DNA of 64,000 nucleotides, from positions 62,001 through 126,000 of the forward strand of contig NZ_JPRF03000002.1 of NCBI RefSeq assembly GCF_001188955.3, given 5' to 3'. A model generated the notes under the pieces. It was not told the origin of the DNA and searched no databases. It saw nothing but the letters and a program-made list of their open reading frames with translations. Position 1 is the stretch's first letter. Each line of letters opens with the position of its first letter. The DNA is from Kitasatospora aureofaciens. GTDB taxonomy: Bacteria; Actinomycetota; Actinomycetes; Streptomycetales; Streptomycetaceae. The translations under genes were made by a program, and so were the position numbers. Positions 58,043-64,000 of this stretch are shown here, piece by piece.

Positions 58043-59019
58043 GCACCGGCACCAGGATCGAGTGGACCGAGGCGACGTGGAACCCGGCCACCGGGTGCGA
58101 CCGCGTCTCGGCCGGCTGCGACAACTGCTATGCGCTCACCCTCGCCCGACGGCTCAAGGCCATGGGCTCGCCCAAGTACCAGGCCGACGGCAACCCGGCG
58201 ACCAGCGGCCCGGGCTTCGCTGTCACCGTCCACCCCGACGCCCTGGACGAGCCGCTGCGCTGGCGCCGGCCCCGGCGGGTGTTCGTGAACTCCATGGGCG
58301 ACCTGTTCCACCCCCGGGTGCCGGACGAGTTCATCGCGAAGGTGTTCGCCGTGATGGCGCGCACCCCGCAGCACACCTATCAGGTGCTGACGAAGCGCCA
58401 CGACCGCCTGCGCGCCCTGCTCTCCAGGGCCGCCTTCCGGGAGACGGCCGCGCCCGGTACGGCCTGGCCGCTACCGAACGTGTGGGTGGGCGTGAGCGTG
58501 GAAGACCAGCACTGGGCTGAGATCCGCGTCCCCGCTCTGCTCGCCACTCCGGCTGCGGTCCGGTTCGTCAGCTGCGAGCCGCTGCTTGGCCCGGTCGACC
58601 TGACCCGCATTCCCTACCAGGGCGACCGCGACTACGTCCTCGACGCCCTGGACGGCCGCTACGGGGAGCGGGAGCCGCGCACCCTGTTCTCGGCCGGCCT
58701 GGCTGGCCTTGGTCAGATCGACTGGGTGATCGCCGGAGGCGAGAGCGGCCCCGGCGCCCGCCCGATGCACCCGGCCTGGGCCCGCTCCCTGCGCGACCAG
58801 TGCACCAACACCCGGCGCCCGGTCCCGTTCTTCTTCAAACAGTGGGGCGGCTGGGCGCCCAGCGGCTACGTCGGCATCGGCAACACCCAGCCCAACCATG
58901 TGCTCATCGGTGACCCTGTCGACGACCTCGGCCACCGCGAAAAGCTCGTGCGCGTCGGCAAGAAGGCCGCCGGCCGTGAGCTGGACGGCCGCACCTGGGA
59001 CGAGTACCCGAACCGCTGA
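58039..59019 (+). CDS. DUF5131 (phage Gp37/Gp68-like) protein
   Basis: The product is 326 aa from a GTG overlapping the previous stop. IEWTEATWNPATGCDRVSAG then CDNCYALTLARRL is the characteristic start of the family, with three cysteines (C..C..C) resembling a radical-SAM cluster site. VFVNSMGDLFHPRVPDEFI, VLTKRHDRL and VIAGGESGPGARPMHP follow. Such genes are frequent in phages and plasmids; biochemical role is not settled. Confidence 0.9.
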   Translation: MSTGTRIEWTEATWNPATGCDRVSAGCDNCYALTLARRLKAMGSPKYQADGNPATSGPGFAVTVHPDALDEPLRWRRPRRVFVNSMGDLFHPRVPDEFIAKVFAVMARTPQHTYQVLTKRHDRLRALLSRAAFRETAAPGTAWPLPNVWVGVSVEDQHWAEIRVPALLATPAAVRFVSCEPLLGPVDLTRIPYQGDRDYVLDALDGRYGEREPRTLFSAGLAGLGQIDWVIAGGESGPGARPMHPAWARSLRDQCTNTRRPVPFFFKQWGGWAPSGYVGIGNTQPNHVLIGDPVDDLGHREKLVRVGKKAAGRELDGRTWDEYPNR

Positions 59020-59021
59020 CC

Positions 59022-59060
59022 CGTGGTGGCGGCCCGCCGGCCCGGCGGGCCGCCACCACG
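59022..59060. terminator. Strong inverted repeat after the DUF5131 gene
   Basis: CGTGGTGGCGGCCCGCCGG and CCGGCGGGCCGCCACCACG are a perfect 19-bp stem with a single central base. Likely terminator or processing hairpin. Confidence 0.7.
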
Positions 59061-59102
59061 TTCTGCTCCACCATTCGCCACCACCCCCTGAAGGGAACCG
59101 CA

Positions 59103-59951
59103 GTGACCGACACCGACACCAGCACCCATTTCGTCCCGGCCCTGGACCAGCTGGGCAACACCATCGAAGCCGTCTGGAAGCCTGCCACCGCCACCCCCAC
59201 CGAACTTGCCGAGCACGGCTTCGAGCAGCCCTACGGCCTGCCGGTGACCTGGCTGGGGAACGAGGACGACGGCCTCACCGCCTACGTCGCGCTCGGCCAC
59301 CAGGTCGACCGGCGCCGCCTGCTGGCCACCGCCAACCGCATCGCCCGCAGCACCGAGGGATGGGCCAACGCCATCGACGACCCCACCCCCGGCGTGCTGT
59401 TCACGGTCCTCAACCACCCGCCCGTCGAGAAGTGGGCGGTCTTCGTCGAGCCCGCCGAGGGCACCGAGGTCAGCCACTGGCCCGGAGACGGGGCCTGGTA
59501 CCTGGAGTCCGCGACGGCCGACGACCCGGCCGCCACCCCGATCACCGTCTTCGACCTCCAGCCCGTCCGCGACGACATCCACCGCCTCCACCGCCAGGTC
59601 GAGCACCTGCGCACCCGCCAGGGCCGCCGCGGCCGGCGCATCATCGCGATCTGCGGCAGCACCCGCTTCTGGGCCGAGATGGCGCAGGCCAACGCCCACC
59701 TCACCGCCCGCGGCCACATCGTCCTGGCCCCCGGCTTCAACCTCAAGGCACCGAACGGCCTGTGGGCCGACGAGACGGCCCGCGAGCAGCTCAAGCCCGA
59801 ATTGGACGCGCTGCATCGCGACAAGATCCGCCTCGCCGACGAGGTCCTCGTCGTCGCCCCCGGCGGCTACATCGGCGACAGCACCCGCGCCGAGATCGAC
59901 CACGCCCACCGCCTGCGCCGACCCGTCCGCTACTGGCCCCGGAACAGCTGA
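59103..59951 (+). CDS. Protein with C-terminal nucleoside-deoxyribosyltransferase-like (DUF4406-type) domain
   Basis: The product is 282 aa from a GTG with GAAGGGAACC. The N-terminal 170 residues are unknown. The C-terminal domain (about 180-280) has IIAICGSTRFWAEMAQANAH, LAPGFNLKA, KIRLADEVLVVAPGGYIGDS and TRAEIDHAHRLRRPVRYW, the Rossmann-like pattern of nucleoside 2-deoxyribosyltransferases and related SLOG/DUF4406 proteins. Enzymatic activity on nucleotides is possible but not shown. Confidence 0.8.
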   Translation: MTDTDTSTHFVPALDQLGNTIEAVWKPATATPTELAEHGFEQPYGLPVTWLGNEDDGLTAYVALGHQVDRRRLLATANRIARSTEGWANAIDDPTPGVLFTVLNHPPVEKWAVFVEPAEGTEVSHWPGDGAWYLESATADDPAATPITVFDLQPVRDDIHRLHRQVEHLRTRQGRRGRRIIAICGSTRFWAEMAQANAHLTARGHIVLAPGFNLKAPNGLWADETAREQLKPELDALHRDKIRLADEVLVVAPGGYIGDSTRAEIDHAHRLRRPVRYWPRNS

Positions 59952-59991
59952 CCCCACCCCACCCGGCACCACCGAACGAACGGAACCGCTG

Positions 59992-60138
59992 ATGACCGCC
60001 GACCAGACCACCGACCTGCGCACCCGCACGCTGCGCGCCCTCGGTGCGCTCAGCCCGCTCGGTCACGACTGCCGCACCTGCGGCACCGTCTGGCCCGGCA
60101 TGCCCCGATCCGCCTCGGCCCCAGCTGGGGCAGCCTGA
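59992..60138 (+). CDS. Small 48-aa CxxC protein
   Basis: ATG preceded by ACGGAACC, 49 codons. HDCRTCGTVWPGMPRS gives a CxxC pair. Weak support; it fits the series of small genes of the backbone. Confidence 0.4.
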   Translation: MTADQTTDLRTRTLRALGALSPLGHDCRTCGTVWPGMPRSASAPAGAA

Positions 60139-60269
60139 TCGCCACTGTGCCGCAGACCTGAACAACGGGCCCACCCCTTGGCATCAGCTGAAGGGGTTGG
60201 CCTTTGGGCGTTTCGGAACCCTCCACCCAACATCATTCTTGCCCAATTGCCCGAGAACGATCTTGGGCG

Positions 60270-60313
60270 GCGCAGCGCGGCAGTTTTACGGCCGTAAAAC
60301 TGCCGCGCTGCGC
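60270..60313. repeat. Perfect 44-bp palindrome
   Basis: GCGCAGCGCGGCAGTTTTAC then its exact complement, centred on GGCC between 60291 and 60292, with no loop. The AT-rich core TTTTACGGCCGTAAAA sits in GC-rich arms. It lies at the far end of the decayed parB. Such loopless palindromes can be terminators, termini-like elements or sites of past inversion. Confidence 0.85.
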
Positions 60314-60329
60314 AAGCCTCGACGGGAAG

Positions 60330-60990
60330 GCGCAAGCTGGACCTGTCACGACCGAGTGGCAAGCCCCGACATCCCTGCGCTTCGGCGGTCTCGAGGAGCG
60401 CTCGCACGAGCTGGCGCGCGGTCGGGGCCGGAGCCACTCCGAGCCGGGTGCCTGGCGGGGCAGAGGGGGGCTGTTGGGTTTCGGCAGGACGGTCAGTGGG
60501 CTCCCGACCATCCTGCTCCGGCGCGCCCGTCTCCTCGGCCGATGGGCCCGAAGGAGCGACCGGTGTTGCCCGCTGACGCCACCTACGGTGCCGCAGCGGA
60601 GGCGCCCGCCGGGTCCGTTCCCCCGGCTGCGACATCGGCTCCCTGTGTTGTCCGCGGACAACATCCTGGGCGCTTCGCACTGCGCGATGCGCTTGACCGC
60701 TCCTCCTTGATCTGTTCTTCGAAGGCGAGGAGGTCGTCGACGGTCAGCTACTTGTTGTCCGTGAAGGCGCGGGCCAGACGCCGGCCGTAGCGCTCGGCCA
60801 TGACTGCTCGCACCTGTGGCGCGATCTGGCCCGCGACCCGCAGTCCCCACTCAGGACACGCCACCGGTGCCCAGACCACCACCTTCGCGCGACCCGCATC
60901 TCCAATGGCCCGCTTCCCGGCATCTGCTGGCGAAGCGGGCCTCTTGCGTGTCCGGCCGGCCTGCGGCTCACAGACCTCTGGGGTCCGTCG
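60330..60990 (-). pseudogene. Decayed inverted parB copy
   Basis: On the minus strand, in successive frames, fragments match the intact ParB at 62837: AVMAERYGRRLARAFTDNK versus EMAERYGRRLARAYKDDK; a TAG stop, then LTVDDLLAFEEQIKEE versus LTTDDLLALEERLKEE; after a frameshift AVKRIAQ-ARMLSADN-type sequence versus AKRIASRDALKMLSADN; and further on TARQLVRALLETAEAQ versus TAYQLVRALGETVEEQ. It is therefore a broken parB facing away from parA, retaining one parS-like site at 60647. Confidence 0.8.
60647..60662. promoter_or_regulatory. parS-like palindrome 1
   Basis: GTTGTCCGCGGACAAC, perfect 16-bp palindrome within the decayed parB. Six further identical copies lie around and inside parA-parB. 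Confidence 0.75.
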
Positions 60991-61079
60991 TGTGGCTGAA
61001 ACGGCGGTCTTGCCCGGCTCTACGCCTGGCCTCACCGTGCACACAGGGCCCGCACGCGGCCCAGGTGAGGAGACGACTC

Positions 61080-61349
61080 ATGCCCACCAACCCGACCGCC
61101 ACCACAACTACTGTCTCGCTCCGTGCCCGAGCCCGCGCTTGGCAGGGCATCGCTTTGGGCTGCATCGCGGTCGCGCTCCAGCGCACCGTCGCGGGCGCCG
61201 GGATCCGACAGAAGTACAAGGCTCATCGTGACCGCCTTATCCGCGCCGCCCTGCGTCGGGACGTCCCGATTCACCGCCTCGCCGAACAGCTGCGCCTGGC
61301 TCCCGCAACGATCCGTGCCATCAACCGGGGAGAACGGACCGCAGAGTAG
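61080..61349 (+). CDS. Small HTH-containing protein
   Basis: The product is 89 aa; ATG at 61080 with GGTGAGGAGACGAC upstream. Basic, with an HTH-like C-terminus (HRLAEQLRLAPATIRAINRG). It may regulate the par operon or be a copy-control protein. The downstream parS-like sites begin 100 bp later. Confidence 0.6.
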   Translation: MPTNPTATTTTVSLRARARAWQGIALGCIAVALQRTVAGAGIRQKYKAHRDRLIRAALRRDVPIHRLAEQLRLAPATIRAINRGERTAE

Positions 61350-61449
61350 TCGTCAGTCCTGCCGGTTGGACGTGCCGCTCCGCGAACCCGTCTGCGAAGG
61401 TTCCGCTCCTCTTGTCGGGAGCGGGGTCTTCGGCGTTTCGATCCCGAAT

Positions 61450-61586
61450 GTTGTCCGCGGACAACGTCCCTAGGGGCACGGCTCCGTCCCCTGTTCGTGT
61501 TGTCCGCGGACAACACAGATGTCCGCGGGACGTCACTTGCAGTGGGTTGATCCGGTTGGTAGCGGCCGATGTTGTCCGCGGACAAC
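61450..61586. promoter_or_regulatory. Three parS-like palindromes upstream of parA
   Basis: Exact GTTGTCCGCGGACAAC at 61450-61465, 61499-61514 and 61571-61586, in the 336-bp gap before parA. The most likely centromere, and probably also where ParB represses parA. Confidence 0.85.
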
Positions 61587-61685
61587 ATCGGCGCGGCAGA
61601 GGAAGATCTCGGAATCGGATGGAAAGTCTGAATTGCCCTGTGTCAGGTGGGCTGACATAGGGCCAGAGGTTAGTAAACTCCCCCC

Positions 61686-62840
61686 ATGACCGCACCATCC
61701 ATGCCCGATGACCGGGACAAGGTAGTTACCAAACTCCCTCAGCAGTTGCGCAGGGAGCTGAAGATCCGCGCCGCTACCGTCGGGATCCCTATCCAGGACG
61801 CTGTCACCCAGGGCATCCAGGCATGGCGGGAGGCCGCTCACCCGCTCGACCTGATCGACACCGCCCGCTCCGACTCGTTCTCCACCTACGTTCCCTCCGC
61901 GCTGTACAAGGGCTTCCGCGAGGACTGCTCGGGCCGTGGACTCCCGTACAACCAGGGCCTCGCCCAGGCGATTCGACTGTGGCTGGACGCCAACCCGCTT
62001 CCCCACCGCAGCCGTCCGCAGACCGGAGCCCGGCGGGTGGCCTTCGGCAACCAGAAGGGCGGCGTCGGCAAGACGGCCATGTCCGCCGGAGTCGGCCAGG
62101 CACTAGCCGAGATGGGCTACCGGGTCTGCCTGGTCGACTTCGACCCCCAGGGCCACCTCACCAAGCAGTTCGGCCACGATCACCTCCCCATCAAGGGCGA
62201 CAGCCTCGTCAAGAACATGTGCGGCGAACGCCAGGCTGACCTGCGCGACCTGCTCATCGAGATCCCTGGCGAGACGTTCGGAGATCGCCTGCACCTCTTG
62301 CCGGCCTGCACCGACGGCTTCCTCCTCGACGCCAAGCTCGTCTCCTCGCGAGAGATCCGCGTCAAGGAGACCGCACTCGAGAAGGCCCTCACCGCCGTCG
62401 AGCGCGAATTCGACTTCGTGATCGTCGACTGCCCTCCGAGCCTCGGCTACGCGATGGACAACGCGATCTACTACGCGCGCACCCGTGAGGGCGAGCCCGA
62501 GGGTAGCTCCGGGATCGTGATCCCGGTGCAGGCCGAGGACTCCTCCGCCGACGCCTACACCCTTCTGCGTGAGCAGATCGACTCCCTCTGCGACGACCTC
62601 GACATCCAGGTGTACGACCTGGGCTTCGTCGTCAACCTGTATGACGTCCGCAAGGGGTACGTCGTGACCTCCTCTCTCGACGCCTGGAAGAGCCTCGGCC
62701 ACCCCGAGGTGATCGCTGTCGTGAATGACCTGAAAGACCAGCGCGAGGCCGTGCGGATGAAGACGCCGCTGCTCGTGCACGCACCCGACAGTGACCAGGC
62801 CGAGGTCATGCGCGACATCGCGAGGAGGATCGCCCGATGA
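61686..62840 (+). CDS. parA: ParA-type partition ATPase
   Basis: The product is 384 aa. The N-terminal 110 residues are a plasmid-type extension with ribbon-helix-helix-like character (KLPQQLRRELKIRAATVGIP), able to bind DNA. The ATPase begins with the deviant Walker A GNQKGGVGKT (121-130), then CLVDFDPQGHLTKQF (Walker A') and FDFVIVDCPPSLGYAMDNA (Walker B). This is a large, type Ia-like ParA that can autoregulate. Its stop overlaps the parB start (ATGA). Confidence 0.95.
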   Translation: MTAPSMPDDRDKVVTKLPQQLRRELKIRAATVGIPIQDAVTQGIQAWREAAHPLDLIDTARSDSFSTYVPSALYKGFREDCSGRGLPYNQGLAQAIRLWLDANPLPHRSRPQTGARRVAFGNQKGGVGKTAMSAGVGQALAEMGYRVCLVDFDPQGHLTKQFGHDHLPIKGDSLVKNMCGERQADLRDLLIEIPGETFGDRLHLLPACTDGFLLDAKLVSSREIRVKETALEKALTAVEREFDFVIVDCPPSLGYAMDNAIYYARTREGEPEGSSGIVIPVQAEDSSADAYTLLREQIDSLCDDLDIQVYDLGFVVNLYDVRKGYVVTSSLDAWKSLGHPEVIAVVNDLKDQREAVRMKTPLLVHAPDSDQAEVMRDIARRIAR

Positions 62841-64000
62841 AGGCAGCCGACCGACTCGGAACCGGAGGCGCGTTCGGGGCCATCAGCCGCACACCCCGCA
62901 GCGAGCGGGGTCGGGCCAAGGCCCAGGCCGAAGGGTCAATCCCGGACTACGAGATCCAGCGCATCCCCTTGGCCAGGGTCGCTCTGTGCCCGATGAACCC
63001 GCGTCGCTACTACGGCACCGAAGAGCAGCGCGAAGCACTCGGGCAGAGCCTGGCGAAGAAGCAGACCACGGCCTGTGTCGCGGTAACCCGCGCCGCCTAC
63101 CTCGCCTTGTGGCCAAGTCATGTGCGCCTCATCAGCGAGGAAGCCGAATTCGTCCTCCTCAACGGCGAGCGTCGTTGCCGCTCCGCTGCGCAGGTGGGGC
63201 TCGAGGTTCTCGACTTCGTGGTCCGTGACGACCTGGCGACCAGCCCGGCCGACTTCATGGACTACCTCATGGCCGAGAACGAGGACCGCGAAGACTTCAA
63301 CATCATCGAGCGGGCCATGGGCCTCGAGCAGCTCCTCAAGGCCTGTGACGGCAACGCCGCCGAGGTCGCCCGCCGCCGTGGCCGCGACCGATCCTGGGTG
63401 GGCAACCAGATCCTCCTCCTGACCCTCCCCTCTGCGATCCAGGACCGGCTGGCAAGCGGCGAGATGGCCGAACGCTACGGCCGGCGCCTGGCCCGGGCCT
63501 ACAAGGACGACAAGTCGTTGACCACCGACGACCTCCTGGCCCTCGAAGAGCGGCTCAAGGAGGAAGAGCGCGCCAAGCGGATCGCCTCACGAGATGCTCT
63601 CAAGATGTTGTCCGCGGACAACATCCCTGCCGCGCTCGCACAGCCCGCTGTTGCTGAGCCGCCGCAGGCCTCCGTGTTGTCCGCGGACAACACGGGGCCA
63701 GCGAGCGCGTCGACAGGGAGAGAAGCTCCGGCAGCGGCGGCCGCATCGGAGCGGAAGGTGTTGTCCGCGGACAACACGAGGCAACCCGTGGCGCTGCCGG
63801 ACGGGCAGACTGACGCGCTGGTGGTGCCTGCTAAGCAGAATCCTGCCGGTAGTCCTGTCGACTTTCAGCAGGCCCCGCTGCCAAGGCAGACGCCCGCCCC
63901 GGATCCAGTGCCTTCCCTTACTGCGTACCAGCTCGTACGAGCGCTTGGAGAAACCGTCGAAGAGCAAGCCGCGACCCTTCGCGCGGGGCTGGACACTGAT
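62837..64000 (+). CDS. parB: ParB-type centromere-binding protein, 3' end outside window
   Basis: At least 388 residues, continuing past the right edge. After a basic N-terminus, IQRIPLARVALCPMNPRRYY and FVLLNGERRCRSAAQVGL are the ParB/Srx-like CTPase core (GERRCRS is the GERRxRA motif). NAAEVARRRGRDRSWVGNQI is the HTH. The C-terminal part is Pro/Ala-rich with three LSADN repeats encoded by parS-like palindromes inside the gene. A plasmid ParB paired with the upstream ParA. Confidence 0.95.
   Translation, partial: MKAADRLGTGGAFGAISRTPRSERGRAKAQAEGSIPDYEIQRIPLARVALCPMNPRRYYGTEEQREALGQSLAKKQTTACVAVTRAAYLALWPSHVRLISEEAEFVLLNGERRCRSAAQVGLEVLDFVVRDDLATSPADFMDYLMAENEDREDFNIIERAMGLEQLLKACDGNAAEVARRRGRDRSWVGNQILLLTLPSAIQDRLASGEMAERYGRRLARAYKDDKSLTTDDLLALEERLKEEERAKRIASRDALKMLSADNIPAALAQPAVAEPPQASVLSADNTGPASASTGREAPAAAAASERKVLSADNTRQPVALPDGQTDALVVPAKQNPAGSPVDFQQAPLPRQTPAPDPVPSLTAYQLVRALGETVEEQAATLRAGLDTD
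63607..63775. promoter_or_regulatory. Three parS-like palindromes inside parB
   Basis: Exact GTTGTCCGCGGACAAC at 63607-63622, 63676-63691 and 63760-63775, in the linker-coding part of parB. All three are read in the same frame as LSADN. Confidence 0.85.

Overview
The window is about 64 kb of high-GC actinobacterial DNA, with NNC/NNG codon preference, GTG/TTG starts, GTGA/ATGA overlaps, a WhiB protein and a GntR-UTRA regulator. It looks like an accessory replicon (plasmid) of Streptomyces or a close relative. The reasons are a Rep-like protein beside two DciA-like proteins (26-29 kb), a split TraB/FtsK-type translocase inside a long run of small same-strand genes (34.6-60 kb), and a plasmid-type parA-parB pair with its own parS-like palindromes at the right end. 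No integrase or rRNA was found.

Region 1 (1-7.2 kb, minus strand) is the left part of a type I-E CRISPR-Cas operon: cas3, cse1, cse2, cas7e and the start of cas5e, which runs off the left edge. cas6e, cas1 and cas2 would lie outside. Between cas3 and cse1 is a two-repeat, one-spacer unit. Its spacer matches a site 84 bp away with a 14-nt seed match and an AAG PAM. This has the architecture of a Cas-regulating crRNA-like RNA (CreR/CreA) and is the most interesting element of the window.

Region 2 (7.5-23.1 kb) is a CRISPR island of six plus-strand arrays and one decayed array, with roughly 170 repeats. Four arrays have a recognisable 110-135 bp leader and two have leader stubs. It contains duplicated spacers and a 244-bp, four-spacer block repeated five times. 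A CoiA-like gene, a lipoprotein gene and a Uma2-like nuclease gene lie between arrays. A remnant of a gene found intact at the right edge of the island occurs near 12.5 kb.

Region 3 (23.2-34.2 kb) holds the replication genes (a 225-aa unknown, a large unknown, two DUF721/DciA-like proteins and a Rep candidate), then a run of hairpins with TGGA loops. A regulatory and metabolic block follows: GNAT, GntR, FAD oxidoreductase, isochorismatase-like hydrolase and an HTH protein, with three matching GntR-type operators.

Region 4 (34.6-60.1 kb) is a plus-strand backbone of more than 30 mostly small genes with strong Shine-Dalgarno sequences. It includes an HATPase, WhiB, a coiled-coil/DUF2637-like membrane protein whose 3' end carries 14 exact TGAGACC motifs (candidate clt/TRS), the split TraB, several spread-type membrane proteins, a P-loop protein, a RapZ-C-like protein, an Lsr2-like protein, a GGDEF protein, a DUF5131-like protein and a nucleotide-sugar/NDT-like protein. 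Many genes are separated by long palindromes, and several of these belong to one repeated intergenic family.

Region 5 (60.1-64 kb) carries a decayed inverted parB, a 44-bp perfect palindrome, a small HTH gene, parA and a 3'-truncated parB, with seven exact copies of GTTGTCCGCGGACAAC, three of them inside parB.
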